Source of the DNA: Pelosinus fermentans JBW45
GTDB taxonomy: Bacteria; Bacillota; Negativicutes; DSM-13327
Assembly (NCBI RefSeq): GCF_000271665.2
Contig: NZ_CP010978.1
Location: 3,130,501 to 3,194,500, forward strand
Length of the DNA: 64,000 bases
Direction of reading: 5' to 3'
A model generated the notes under the pieces. It was not told where the DNA came from. It saw only the letters and a program-made list of their open reading frames with translations, and did no database searches. The translations under genes and the position numbers were made by a program. Below are positions 53,848 to 64,000 of the stretch, piece after piece. Each line of letters starts with the position of its first letter. Position 1 is the stretch's first letter.

Positions 53848-55512
53848 CTACTCATGGAAGCATGATTCTCCAATAAACTCTCGCAAAATGGAATTCATAG
53901 GAATTCCACAATCGTCAATACTTTGAAAATAAGTAAGGAATTTTAACAATCTTGTAGCCTCGGAATATGCTACTTGATCTGCTGTAATTTCTTTCAATAA
54001 TGGTTCTGCATATTTCTTTAGAACCCCTAGTTCATAAATTAGTGCTGAATTAAACATAATATCTGCATCTTCTTGAAATGGGAAAATATTTCGCTCCTCG
54101 CCTCTTCTAACAGAGTGCCACATATTTAAAGTCGTTAAAGCATCATGAGACCTAAATTGATTATCTCTAACAATTCTTCTAATGAGCCGTCCATCAGTAG
54201 TAGGAATACGGTTATGATTATCAATGGATAATTGTGTTAACGCACTAATATAGATTTTCACTTTATGCTCTCTGGCAACAGCTGCCGTGAGCCTTTCATT
54301 GAGTCCATGAATTCCCTCAATAATAAGAGGTTGATCCTTTGTAATTTGAATGATATTTCCCAGATACTCCCGTTGACCATTTATAAAATTAAAAGAAGGC
54401 ACACTGACAGCCTCACCATCTAATATTTTACATAGATGCTCGTTAAAAAGCTCTAAATCAATAGCTTCAATCGCTTCAAAATCATAGGCGCCCTTTTCAT
54501 CCTTAGGGGTTCTATCACGATCAACGAAATAATTATCTAGGGATAGTGCTACAGGCCGCATAGCATTTACCCTAAGCTGAACGGTTAAACGCTGAGCAAA
54601 GGTCGTTTTACCTGATGAAGACGGACCTGCTACTAAAATTAATCTCACTTCTTTATGCTCAGCTACAAAATCGGCAATATGTGCTATTTTTTTCTCGTGC
54701 AGTGCTTCTGCAACTCTGATGATATCCTTAATCTTACCATTTTCCACGTATTCATTTAATGTGGCTACATAACCACACTCTAAGATGGCGCCCCAACGTT
54801 CCGCCTCCAGGAATATTTCTGATAATTTATGTTGAGGTACAAAAGCAGGCAATCGATCAGGCGTTTCTTTTTCAGGGAAACGTAAGATAAAACCAGCCGC
54901 ATGCTGTCTTAATTCAAAAATCTTCAAATGTCCTGTGCTAGGTGTCATCGTGCCATAAAAATAACCGTATGTATTGCCACAATAGTAAACCCGAACATTT
55001 TTACGGTTCAATTGCTGCAAATGCTTCACTTTTTCAGATTGTCCTGTGACCTCAAATAAGGCTATTGCTTCCGCAATAGGAATACTCTTCATAGTTATGG
55101 GTCTATCTTCATTAATAATCTCTTGCATACGCCTTGTTATTAATTCTAGATGATTCATCGTAACCGTCTCACCAATATGCAGCTCGCAATATAAGCCCTT
55201 ACTTAAGGAGTGTTCTACGGTTACTTCTCCTAATGGGAATAATTCAGATACAGCAGTAATCATTACAAAGGTCAAGCTACGCTGATAAACTTTAATACCT
55301 GAATCCGTATGTAAGTCTAAAAATTCAACGCTACAATCAGAGACTACTTTATACTGTAAATCTCTGATCTCATTGTCTACTCTGGCGGCTACAATTGGCG
55401 TAGCATATCGCTCCTGTATAACCTGACTGATATCTAACAAATTTGTTCCAGAATTATACAAGCCTATTTCACCATTTGCAAAAGATAGGGTAATTTGCTT
55501 TTTTTTCATCAA
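53848..55512 (-). CDS. Uridine kinase-like protein with ThrRS-type N-terminal domain
   Basis: 554 residues. The first 200 residues have a TGS-like start (ITLSFANGEIGLYNSGTNLLDISQ) and a threonyl-tRNA-synthetase second-additional-domain region (VSELFPLGEVTVEHSLSKGLYCE). The C-terminal 280 residues are a phosphoribulokinase/uridine kinase fold: Walker A LVAGPSSSGKTTFAQRL, DNYFVDRDRTPKDEKG and IEGIHGLNERL. These fusions are common in Firmicutes and Thermotogae and are annotated as nucleoside kinases; their substrate is not firmly known. Monocistronic. Confidence 0.88.
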   Translation of the reverse strand: MMKKKQITLSFANGEIGLYNSGTNLLDISQVIQERYATPIVAARVDNEIRDLQYKVVSDCSVEFLDLHTDSGIKVYQRSLTFVMITAVSELFPLGEVTVEHSLSKGLYCELHIGETVTMNHLELITRRMQEIINEDRPITMKSIPIAEAIALFEVTGQSEKVKHLQQLNRKNVRVYYCGNTYGYFYGTMTPSTGHLKIFELRQHAAGFILRFPEKETPDRLPAFVPQHKLSEIFLEAERWGAILECGYVATLNEYVENGKIKDIIRVAEALHEKKIAHIADFVAEHKEVRLILVAGPSSSGKTTFAQRLTVQLRVNAMRPVALSLDNYFVDRDRTPKDEKGAYDFEAIEAIDLELFNEHLCKILDGEAVSVPSFNFINGQREYLGNIIQITKDQPLIIEGIHGLNERLTAAVAREHKVKIYISALTQLSIDNHNRIPTTDGRLIRRIVRDNQFRSHDALTTLNMWHSVRRGEERNIFPFQEDADIMFNSALIYELGVLKKYAEPLLKEITADQVAYSEATRLLKFLTYFQSIDDCGIPMNSILREFIGESCFHE

Positions 55513-55801
55513 TCTGCCTCCCGTTTCTACTTTATTATATACGAACAGTAAGGATCAACTTAACTCTTTCATATTAATGAGCTTTTTTGACGTATAAATC
55601 GACTACTAGATTATTCTTACATATAATTATATTTTATCATAACTCTTCCTAATCCATAAAGATTGATAATTTTATTTATCCGATGACTAAACCGCTCTAA
55701 GAATCCCATCTTCGTAAGGCATCTAAGTCCTAAAGATAAAGAAGGCAAATAAGCATTAAATACTTATTTGCCAGCAATTATTTATGTATTTATTATGCCA
55801 A
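55513..55801. other. Intergenic region with pit terminator
   Basis: No gene seen. At 55744-55772 a stem GGCAAATAAG / CTTATTTGCC, followed on the minus strand by TTCTTT, ends the pit transcript. The stretch 55680-55735 (CCGATGACTAAACCGCTC, AATCCCATCTTCGTAAGGCA) is more GC-rich than its surroundings and is unexplained; it could be a leader, a small RNA or a repeat. Confidence 0.5.
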
Positions 55802-56791
55802 CTAAAAAAAGAAAGACATGACTTTATAAGCCAAGGCACTTACTAAAGCTGTGCAAGGAATTGTTAATACCCACGCCATGAGCATTTGCTGCGCTACACC
55901 CCAGTGAACTGCACTAATGCGTTTTGAAGTTCCTACCCCCATGATAGACCCTGAAACCACATGTGTTGTACTTACTGGCAAATGCAATAATGTTGCGCCA
56001 AAAATAATCAATGAAGAATTCAAATCCGAGGCAAAGCCACTAATCGGCTCCAATTTAAAAATCTTACTACCCATGGTACGAATAATTCTCCAACCACCTG
56101 CTGCCGTACCTAATCCCATAGCCGTAGCTGCTGATAACTTAACCCAGATAGGAACATCTAAGCTGGTTAAATAGCCTGTACTCACTAAGGTCAAAGTAAT
56201 AATCCCCATAGCCTTTTGCGCATCATTTGATCCATGGGAAAAAGCCATCATGGCTGCTGTCAAAATTTGTGCCTTTTTAAATTTAGGATTAATACGCGAT
56301 GGAGCTTTTCTGCCAAATATCCACAACAGAACTGTCATAACGGCAAATCCTGTAATCATGGCAATGACTGGAGAACAGATTAAGGCAGCAACAATTTTCA
56401 AAATGCCTTCTATTTTAAGTGCCTCATAGCCTGTAGAAACTAATACTGCACCAACGACTCCGCCTACTAAAGCATGAGAGGAACTACTAGGAATCCCTTT
56501 CCACCAAGTTAGCAAATTCCAGAAAATTGCACCGATGATCGCCGCAATAATAATGTGCTGATTCACCATCTGCGCTGATTTTACCAGATCGCTGCCAATT
56601 GTCTTAGCAACGCCTGTACTATACATAGCACCGAGAAAGTTAAGCATAGCAGCCATCCATACTGCAACCCGTGGTGTTAATGCTCGTGTAGAAACCGATG
56701 TGGCTATTGCATTAGCAGTATCATGAAATCCATTAATATAGTCAAAGGCTAATGCTAATAAAACAACAAAAATGATCAATGTATCAGGCAT
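55802..56791 (-). CDS. pit: PiT-family inorganic phosphate transporter
   Basis: 329 residues, about ten helices with the duplicated PiT signature: DYINGFHDTANAIATSVSTRAL near the N-terminus and FSHGSNDAQKAMGIITL in the second half. It takes up phosphate (as metal-phosphate) with H+ or Na+. The start overlaps the DUF47 gene by 8 bp; such pairs function together. Confidence 0.93.
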   Translation of the reverse strand: MPDTLIIFVVLLALAFDYINGFHDTANAIATSVSTRALTPRVAVWMAAMLNFLGAMYSTGVAKTIGSDLVKSAQMVNQHIIIAAIIGAIFWNLLTWWKGIPSSSSHALVGGVVGAVLVSTGYEALKIEGILKIVAALICSPVIAMITGFAVMTVLLWIFGRKAPSRINPKFKKAQILTAAMMAFSHGSNDAQKAMGIITLTLVSTGYLTSLDVPIWVKLSAATAMGLGTAAGGWRIIRTMGSKIFKLEPISGFASDLNSSLIIFGATLLHLPVSTTHVVSGSIMGVGTSKRISAVHWGVAQQMLMAWVLTIPCTALVSALAYKVMSFFF

Positions 56792-57410
56792 ATTTCATAA
56801 CCACGCCCCGCAATAAGTCTGCAATGTCTTCACAGTGGTCAAGGGCGTCCTCCATATGTTCCAATATTTCTTTCCATTTTATAACTTCGATTGGATCAGA
56901 GCAGGTTTCAAATAAAAGAGCTACTTCTCGTCGATAAATATTGTCACCTTGGGTTTCTAAGTCAGCAATTTTATGCGTGTGACTAAGGATTTTTTCTTGA
57001 TTTCCTTTAATGTTCTTAAACAAAGTAAATACCGCTACCATTTCCTCGGTACAGTCCACTAGCACATTGGCTAATTGGACAGCTCCTGGTGCAGGTTTTC
57101 CAGCCTTATAGAGCACCATACGCTGCATTGTACCTTGTAGAAAATCCACAACATCATCTAACATCGTTGCCAAAGAATAAATATCCTCGCGATCAAGAGG
57201 TGTAATAAATGTCTGATTTAACTTATCAATGATTGCATCATTAATATCATCAGCTTTATGCTCAATATCAGAAATTTGCGCCATTTTCTGCTCAAGCTGC
57301 GTATACTCATTCATTACACTTTGAAGCACATAAGCCCCTTCCCGCAACACCATACTACTTTCTACAAATAACTTAAAAAATTCATCCTCTTTTGGTTTTA
57401 AGCCAAACAT
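56784..57410 (-). CDS. DUF47 / PhoU-like regulator of PiT
   Basis: 208 residues from ATG 57410, 7 bp after GGGGG; the frame is open 7 codons further. Helical DUF47 family (YkaA type): MFGLKPKEDEFFKLFVESS, KADDINDAIIDKLNQTFITPLDREDIYSL and LEHMEDALDHCEDIADLLRGVV. PhoU-like proteins bind metal through acidic repeats and modulate the adjacent transporter. Confidence 0.92.
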   Translation of the reverse strand: MFGLKPKEDEFFKLFVESSMVLREGAYVLQSVMNEYTQLEQKMAQISDIEHKADDINDAIIDKLNQTFITPLDREDIYSLATMLDDVVDFLQGTMQRMVLYKAGKPAPGAVQLANVLVDCTEEMVAVFTLFKNIKGNQEKILSHTHKIADLETQGDNIYRREVALLFETCSDPIEVIKWKEILEHMEDALDHCEDIADLLRGVVMKYA

Positions 57411-57618
57411 CTTTGAACCCCCATTTTTCAAAATTAGAAAAATTTAGTATACAAAATGAACCCAATAAAATTAGCCCAAAAATACTATATCATCAATAAC
57501 GGAATAAAACAATGACCTACGTTATAGTAAACCATAAGTTTGATTTTTAAAAATAATGCAAATTTTATAATATTTCTTTTTTTATCGATTAAGATGAAAT
57601 CAAGTACACAGGAAAAGA

Positions 57619-57639
57619 GGGTGAACCAAGAATTCACCC
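57619..57639 (-). terminator. Terminator of the 62-residue protein gene
   Basis: Stem GGGTGAA / TTCACCC with a 7-nt loop, followed on the minus strand by TCTTTTCC. Confidence 0.65.
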
Positions 57640-57652
57640 ATCTTTGCTGGAT

Positions 57653-57841
57653 TTACCTTTCCATCAGCCTACGTAATAAACGATAAGCTACCATAGAAAC
57701 AGGCGCACGTTGAATTGCAAATCTCATTCCTAAAACAAAAATGATCACCGGTCCAATTACATGTATTATCCAAAACAAAGAACGAGGAAACTCTAAGACT
57801 GTATCATCAATAAAATTTTTATGCTGTCGCCCCAAATTCAT
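57653..57841 (-). CDS. Small single-pass membrane protein
   Basis: 62 residues with one hydrophobic helix (about 22-40, LFWIIHVIGPVIIFVLGM), a polar N-terminus and a basic C-terminus (RLLRRLMER). AAAGGAGG lies very close to the ATG (2 bp); a TTG two codons later would have better spacing, so the start may be at 57835. A terminator follows. I do not recognise the family; coding potential rests on the strong ribosome binding site and plausible protein composition. Confidence 0.6.
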   Translation of the reverse strand: MNLGRQHKNFIDDTVLEFPRSLFWIIHVIGPVIIFVLGMRFAIQRAPVSMVAYRLLRRLMER

Positions 57842-57910
57842 CTCCTCCTTTATTGTAGTATTCCCTTCTATACTACAATAAACAAATGGATAATAGTGTA
57901 ATTGATGCTT

Positions 57911-59161
57911 TTATTGAACCGAAACTGCTTGGATCGCTTTAGCAAATTTACCAGCCATCCCAGTCATTTTCTCAGATGTTACCGCACATACTGCGATACG
58001 AATTCCTTTTGCTAAAGGTACGGCAAATATATGATCATCATGCAGTTTCTCACAAACCGCCTCAGGATTTTCAACAGGGACGGTAATAAAGAAACCCGCA
58101 ATATAAGGAAGGATATGTAAATTAACTTCCTGCGCTTCACGCATAAAAATATCAGCTCGTTTGCGAATTAAGGCATAATATTCGCCGCGCTCTTGCTCTG
58201 TCTGTGCTAATAAACTCTTATCTTGATAAATATCAGCCAATAGTTTCATGGCACTATAGTTAATATTTGACCATGTAGCTCTACTTGTAAATTGATTAAT
58301 GCTTTGAAACTCTGTAATTATTTCTTTATTGGAAGAAATGCCAATCATGACACCTGTCCTTTGACCATACATCGTAAATCCTTTTGACATACTGCAGGCC
58401 AAAATAGGCAATATATTAGCAGGTAAATTGCCAAATTTCTTTAAAAAAGAACGACAAGCATTCTTTTCGCCTGCATAATCAATATAAGCAATATCAATTA
58501 ACGGAATAATATGTTTTGTAGTATCTTTAACACAGTCTTTAAAAAGATCTAATACCTGATCCCAATCACTGTCACTCAAACTAAATCCAGTTGGGTTATG
58601 AGCAGGAGTATTAATAATAATAACCAAGTTATTTTGCTTTGCGATTATCTCTCTTACCTTAGCACTAAATGCCCCAATATTAAACTTTTGCTGATCATCA
58701 AATAAAGTATAGGTATCCAATGTACGCAAGGCATCTTGACACAGTATTTTATAGGGTCCCCAATACCAATCAGAGGTTAAAATCGTATCGCCAATCTCTG
58801 AATAATTCCAAATGGTATGATGGATAGCCCCAGTGCCCCCAGCAGTAGCTACGGCATCAATATAAGCCTCTGGCTTATGGTCCGCAAAGGTTAACTCTAT
58901 CATCGCCGCTAGATAATCCGGCAAACCAGCAATTGGAGCATAGGGTATAATATGGTTGATTGAAAAATTTTTAAAAACTTTCTCAACCGTTGGTATGCAA
59001 GCTAACCTCTCTTGCTCATCCATAAAAGCACCGATGGTAGCATTGACGACCTTATTTTTGCCATACTGAGCAGCCGCTTTGGCAGCAGCAGCATTGGCGC
59101 CGAAAATTTTGTCTGTAGCACACTTTCCCTTTGCATGAGATGCAGCAACACTATAAGTCAT
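57911..59161 (-). CDS. Class I/II pyridoxal-phosphate aminotransferase
   Basis: 416 residues. PLP lysine K260 in ILACSMSKGFTMYGQRTG, NTPAHNPTGFSL with the substrate Asn/Pro/Thr, and LIDIAYIDYAG for the PLP pyridine-ring Asp. It is the aspartate/aromatic aminotransferase superfamily (fold type I). Substrate is uncertain: aromatic or acidic amino acids are possible. Preceded by a perfect 38-bp palindrome about 25 bp from its start. AAGGGGG is the ribosome binding site. Confidence 0.85.
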   Translation of the reverse strand: MTYSVAASHAKGKCATDKIFGANAAAAKAAAQYGKNKVVNATIGAFMDEQERLACIPTVEKVFKNFSINHIIPYAPIAGLPDYLAAMIELTFADHKPEAYIDAVATAGGTGAIHHTIWNYSEIGDTILTSDWYWGPYKILCQDALRTLDTYTLFDDQQKFNIGAFSAKVREIIAKQNNLVIIINTPAHNPTGFSLSDSDWDQVLDLFKDCVKDTTKHIIPLIDIAYIDYAGEKNACRSFLKKFGNLPANILPILACSMSKGFTMYGQRTGVMIGISSNKEIITEFQSINQFTSRATWSNINYSAMKLLADIYQDKSLLAQTEQERGEYYALIRKRADIFMREAQEVNLHILPYIAGFFITVPVENPEAVCEKLHDDHIFAVPLAKGIRIAVCAVTSEKMTGMAGKFAKAIQAVSVQ

Positions 59162-59184
59162 TATTGTTCCCCCTTGAGATTGTT

Positions 59185-59222
59185 TTATTAGCCAAGTTGT
59201 TATCTAACAACTTGGCTAATAA
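59185..59222. other. Perfect 38-bp palindrome upstream of the aminotransferase gene
   Basis: Arms of 18 bp (TTATTAGCCAAGTTGTTA and its complement) with a 2-bp centre. No T run follows in the minus direction (AAACAATC then the ribosome binding site), so it is not a canonical terminator of asnS. It could be an operator or a leader hairpin. Confidence 0.5.
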
Positions 59223-59352
59223 ATAAAATAAATTCTTTTTATGGCCTAATATGTTTACTTTTCCGTAGTAGTTAAAAGTTCCTGCTTTAAAAATTATGTA
59301 TACAAAGTTTTTTTATATTTTTTCTTTAGAAACTGCTGCATCGCAACTAATC

Positions 59353-60645
59353 TTAAGGATACATTTTATGCAACATCCGAGGAAATGGGATTGTTTCGCG
59401 AATATGTTCAAGACCGCATAACCAAGCAACAGTACGCTCAAGACCTAAACCAAACCCAGAATGTGGCACTGATCCATATTTTCGCAAGTCCAGATACCAC
59501 TCAAAAGCTTCTATCGGTAAATGATGCTCTTCAATACGTTGTTTTAAGAGTTCAAGATCATCAATCCGCTGTCCACCGCCAATAATTTCGCCATATCCTT
59601 CCGGAGCCAGGAGGTCCGCACCGAGTACGACGTTGGGATCTTCCGGATCAGGCTTCATATAAAAGGCCTTAATTGAGGTTGGATAGCGATGTACAAAAAC
59701 AGGTGAACCAAAATGATTTGAGATAATCGTTTCATGAGGTGCACCAAAGTCTTCTCCCCAAGTAAAATCTTCTCCTGCTTCTTTCAGTATTTCCACTGCC
59801 TCAGTATAAGATATACGTGGAAATGGCAATTGTATGTTTTTTAATTTTTCTACATCTCGGTCTAAAATGGTCAGTTCTCTCTTACAGCGTTCTAATACCC
59901 TTGTGATTACATAGTAGACCATTTCTTCCTGCAGCTTAATATTGTCATCCATGTCAAAATAAGCCATTTCAGCTTCCACCATCCAAAACTCCATCAAATG
60001 GCGGCGAGTTTTGGATTTTTCTGCACGAAAAGTGGGGCCAAAGCAATAGATTCTTCCTAATGCCATCGCATTTGCTTCGCTATATAATTGACCACTTTGT
60101 GACAAATACGCTTTTTCACCATGATAATCTAAGCCAAACAACGTGGAGGTTCCTTCACATGCTGACGGTGTAATAATCGGAGCATCTGCCAGAACAAAAT
60201 CACGCTGGTAAAAGAAATCTCTAAAAGCATGTTCAATTTCTGATCGAATTCGGAGAATTGCCATTTGTCTAGGAGTGCGAATCCATAAATGACGACGCTC
60301 TAGTAAGAAATCTACCCCATGTTCTTTATGTGTAATTGGATATTCTTCTGCAATATTAATCACTTCAAAACCTGTAACTTGCATTTCATAACCACCTGCA
60401 GCCCGAGGTTCCTCTTTTACAATTCCCGTTACTGTTATCGAAGTTTCCTGTGTTAATGCTTTGGTTTTATCAAACAGTTCTTCTCCTATATTTTGTTTTA
60501 CAATTACACATTGCAAAAGACCGCTACCGTCACGCAAAATCAAGAATTTTACTTTTCCTGAACCACGCTGATTATATAACCATCCTTGAATTGTGACTTC
60601 TTCGTCTAAATGTTTTCCCAGATTTTTTATCAATACGGTATTCAA
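59353..60645 (-). CDS. asnS: Asparaginyl-tRNA synthetase
   Basis: 430 residues from TTG 60645 (read as [17 protein letters not shown]), 8 bp after AAGGAG; the open frame extends 14 codons upstream to an ATG with no such site. N-terminal OB fold for anticodon binding ([24 protein letters not shown]), class II motif 2 [21 protein letters not shown] and motif 3 [16 protein letters not shown]. It charges tRNA-Asn with asparagine. Confidence 0.95.
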   Translation of the reverse strand: MNTVLIKNLGKHLDEEVTIQGWLYNQRGSGKVKFLILRDGSGLLQCVIVKQNIGEELFDKTKALTQETSITVTGIVKEEPRAAGGYEMQVTGFEVINIAEEYPITHKEHGVDFLLERRHLWIRTPRQMAILRIRSEIEHAFRDFFYQRDFVLADAPIITPSACEGTSTLFGLDYHGEKAYLSQSGQLYSEANAMALGRIYCFGPTFRAEKSKTRRHLMEFWMVEAEMAYFDMDDNIKLQEEMVYYVITRVLERCKRELTILDRDVEKLKNIQLPFPRISYTEAVEILKEAGEDFTWGEDFGAPHETIISNHFGSPVFVHRYPTSIKAFYMKPDPEDPNVVLGADLLAPEGYGEIIGGGQRIDDLELLKQRIEEHHLPIEAFEWYLDLRKYGSVPHSGFGLGLERTVAWLCGLEHIRETIPFPRMLHKMYP

Positions 60646-60742
60646 TATCTCCACTCCTTGTGATTCAATTCGCTGTTTAGGTATCATAATTACATTTACT
60701 ATTAAGCTTAAAAAATCCTTCTATAAAGTAAAAAAGTATATG

Positions 60743-60776
60743 AAAAGATAAGCAGGTAAAAACCTGCTTATCTTTT
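60743..60776. terminator. Terminator of the spore protein gene
   Basis: Stem AAAAGATAAGCAGGT (60743-60757) / ACCTGCTTATCTTTT (60762-60776) with a 4-nt loop. Confidence 0.85.
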
Positions 60777-60794
60777 CAGCCATATGAATGACTC

Positions 60795-60998
60795 TTATTT
60801 ACCACTGAATTGCTGTTCTTGAGCCTGAATCATCTTGCGGACCATTTGACCACCTACACGGCCATTATCAGCAGAAGATAATGCACCTTTATAAGTGTTC
60901 TTATAGTCTTTAAGACCAATCTCAGCTGCTGTTTCTTCCTTTAATTGATCAAGCGCCTTTTGTGCGGCAGGGTTCACAGGTTTTTTACTCCTAGACAT
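60795..60998 (-). CDS. Alpha/beta-type small acid-soluble spore protein
   Basis: 67 residues. NPAAQKALDQLKEETAAEIGLKDY contains the GPR protease cleavage region (AAEIGL), and NGRVGGQMVRKMIQAQEQQ is the DNA-binding second conserved segment. These proteins coat spore DNA and protect it from UV. GGAGGGTG lies before the ATG. Expected to be sigma-G controlled; I did not identify the promoter. This gene is direct evidence for sporulation. Confidence 0.95.
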   Translation of the reverse strand: MSRSKKPVNPAAQKALDQLKEETAAEIGLKDYKNTYKGALSSADNGRVGGQMVRKMIQAQEQQFSGK

Positions 60999-61229
60999 TA
61001 CGCAACACCCTCCAATAAATTTATTTGTAGTGCCTGTTTATATATTGCCTATAATGAATCAAATACATACAATGAAATTTTTGGTTGAGATGCAAATCAT
61101 ACCCTTCATCAATCAATCTTATATAAAATTCAAGTTTTCAATCTTAGTTATGGAACATACCGTAGTAAAGCAACATAAAATAATAATAAAAATACTCTAT
61201 ATTTACATTTTAGTAAAGGAGGAGTTCCC

Positions 61230-61907
61230 ATGAATACGAGCAATATTGAAATTTTAGGTATTACTTCTCAATCTGATTTTCCAATTTGTCCTCCACATTA
61301 TCCTTGCTCTCAAATTTGTCAAATAGATAAACTCTTTTTAGCTTGTCAGCATGATATTCAAAAAATACTCAAAGTAATTGTAACAATTACAATTTCCTCA
61401 TTTAAAATTATTAATACTCCAATTGGCAAAAAAGTAGTCGTACATGGTTTTAAACATATAAAAGTGATTTCTGCTATCGATAACCATTGCTATTGTACCC
61501 ACTCTGCTTGTTTTGATATTCCTTTTTGTCTTTTCATTAAATTAAAAGAATTCGATGCTGCCATTACCAAAATATGTACCATAGTGGAAGATGTTTCTGT
61601 TCAATGTTTGAAAAACCAATTTTTATTAGTGTCAAGTGTCATTTTCGCATGTCCTGTCTTTAAACCTAGTATCCCTAATTGTCATCATGAAAACGATAAA
61701 AATTGTAATTGCAATAAACCATCTCATGATTTCTCGGATATTCCCATTTATTCTAAGCAATGTGGATGCAACGAAATCGATCCTCTCTATTCTAATCAGA
61801 AATCTAACCTTTACGAAAAACAAAACCACCATCCGTCTTGCCCACTATGCCAAAATCATCCTACTGAAGCCTATCATACCTATCAAAACTTCCACGATGA
61901 TCGATAA
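61230..61907 (+). CDS. SPOCS-domain (DUF3794) spore coat-like protein with Cys/His tail
   Basis: 225 residues. The central part is a SPOCS (DUF3794) beta domain: LKVIVTITISSFKIINTPIGKKVVVHG, HIKVISAIDNHCYCTHSACFDIPFCLF and FDAAITKICTIVEDVSVQCLKNQFLLVSSVIFACP. The last 70 residues (CHHENDKNCNC, QCGCNE, HHPSCPLC) are rich in Cys and His with repeated C-x-C or C-x2-C. Such proteins are found in spore coats. AAAGGAGGAG lies upstream of the ATG. A second SPOCS gene follows after the IS element. Confidence 0.83.
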   Translation: MNTSNIEILGITSQSDFPICPPHYPCSQICQIDKLFLACQHDIQKILKVIVTITISSFKIINTPIGKKVVVHGFKHIKVISAIDNHCYCTHSACFDIPFCLFIKLKEFDAAITKICTIVEDVSVQCLKNQFLLVSSVIFACPVFKPSIPNCHHENDKNCNCNKPSHDFSDIPIYSKQCGCNEIDPLYSNQKSNLYEKQNHHPSCPLCQNHPTEAYHTYQNFHDDR

Positions 61908-61989
61908 GCACTTGGCAGATAGTCTCACTACAAATTATTGTTTCCAAAATATACAATAAAAAAAAGAGGTTGGAAATAAACTGATACCT

Positions 61990-62034
61990 ATAGACTAGAC
62001 ACTTGAAAAAAAGTGTCTAGTCTATATTTTTTTT
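61990..62034 (+). terminator. Hairpin terminator at the left end of the IS
   Basis: Stem ATAGACTAGACACTT (61990-62004) / AAGTGTCTAGTCTAT (62011-62025), then ATTTTTTTT. It would stop external transcription before the transposase gene. Confidence 0.8.
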
Positions 62035-62040
62035 GTATAA

Positions 62041-63393
<1,353 letters not shown>

Positions 63394-63631
63394 TTCTCTT
63401 TTTTCAAATTGTCCTTGACATAGGTATCAGTTTAAAACTACCTCTTTTTTTTATACTTAATTATTGTCTTTTTGGTAACCAAATGTCATCCTTATTGATA
63501 TGATATTATAAATCACTTAGGTCGAATTTTTCGCATCTGAAGACTAGCCAAAATCATTATAGATTTTTAGTATACCGCAATTTTCACTTACCCTAAGAAT
63601 AGCAAATCTAAATCAAGGAGGAATGTATCAT

Positions 63632-64000
63632 ATGGTATGCAAAAAAAGTACACAAATTGCAGTAAATGGCTCATTACCTCTTCCAAGCCACACACCAGAT
63701 ATTGACTTTTTACTTCGTGTGACTTCTACTCCAGTCATAAAAAAAACAATTATCTTAGATAAGCAAATCAGTTTTTCTGGTCATGTAAATATTTGCATAG
63801 AATTTGTATCATCCAATTTTGACTCCACACAAACAGTCCATTTCATCTCCTTTGAAACTCCATTTATTGCTCTTATTAATCATTGTTGCGCAAAAGCCGG
63901 TATGGATTGCCAATTAAAGGCTTCTATTAAACATCAAGAATTTCAACTTATCAATGGTAGGTGCATTAATAAATTAATTGTTATAAAAGTTTGTGTAATC
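63632..64000 (+). CDS. SPOCS-domain (DUF3794) protein, N-terminal part (cut by window edge)
   Basis: 123 residues are visible, with the open frame running off the right edge. The start MVCKKSTQIAVNGSLPLP is 10 bp after AAGGAGG; an in-frame ATG at 63623 is too close to that site. The segment VTSTPVIKKTIILDKQISFSGHVNICIEFV matches the SPOCS domain, and FISFETPFIALINHCCAKAGMDCQLKASIKHQEF continues it. It is a paralogue of the 61230 protein. The gap 63453-63631 contains no other gene. Confidence 0.8.
   Translation, partial: MVCKKSTQIAVNGSLPLPSHTPDIDFLLRVTSTPVIKKTIILDKQISFSGHVNICIEFVSSNFDSTQTVHFISFETPFIALINHCCAKAGMDCQLKASIKHQEFQLINGRCINKLIVIKVCVI

Overview
The window looks like the chromosome of an anaerobic, endospore-forming, Gram-negative-type Firmicute (class Negativicutes, Pelosinus/Sporomusa-like). 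The evidence is gene content, not a database match. There is an alpha/beta-type small acid-soluble spore protein and two SPOCS-domain spore proteins. Respiratory and redox genes include nitrate reductase, anaerobic sulfite reductase, cytochrome c nitrite reductase, an [FeFe] hydrogenase and its maturase HydG. sepF, typA, ylbF and a T-box leader are typical of Firmicutes. The DNA is AT-rich, and AGGAGG-type ribosome binding sites are common. I see no rRNA, tRNA or CRISPR array.

Region by region: 1-6765 (minus) carries narG (cut by the window edge), narK, asrCBA and a DUF438/hemerythrin/PAS protein. The promoters of narK and asrA share paired TAGGG-N4-CCCTA boxes. 6905-7567 (plus) is a biotin transporter gene, bioY, with a BirA-type operator. 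7792-18410 (minus) is mostly housekeeping: transketolase, sepF, typA, a beta-CASP nuclease, murB, ylbF, a TIM-barrel endonuclease-IV-like gene, trmL and a sodium/solute symporter. 18663-22662 has a DUF1657 gene, a type III polyketide synthase with its methyltransferase (bpsA/bpsB-like), an FMN glutamate-synthase-like oxidoreductase and a histidine-rich YmaF protein. 22995-24422 is hydG. 24492-33402 (minus) is one long co-directional block: heme-c-binding sensor kinase, response regulator, ccmA, ccmB, ccmC, ccmE, ccmF, nrfH, nrfA.

33722-49140 holds an SGNH hydrolase, aroF-tyrA behind a T-box, an NlpC/P60 hydrolase, an ABC-F ATPase, a cyclophilin, nth, a UPF0210/ACT pair, a thioredoxin-reductase-like gene, small metal-binding proteins and a diguanylate cyclase. 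49242-60998 holds an amino-acid permease, an [FeFe] hydrogenase with variant motifs, a biotin-carboxylase-partner carboxyltransferase, a uridine-kinase-like gene, a PiT/DUF47 phosphate system, an aminotransferase, asnS and the spore protein gene. 61230-64000 has two SPOCS genes separated by an intact IS3-family element.

How it fits together: the most coherent system is the sensor-Ccm-Nrf block. A kinase with a periplasmic CXXCH heme site lies upstream of the machinery that would attach its heme and of the multiheme nitrite reductase. The Ccm set has no CcmG, CcmH or CcmI here, and CcmE carries CxxxY instead of HxxxY, which matches the reduced System I variant. The second system is a candidate NreC-type regulon linking nitrate reduction/transport to sulfite reduction. 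Start codons were re-chosen from ribosome binding sites where the longest open frame was implausible. All assignments are from reading the sequence, without database searches.
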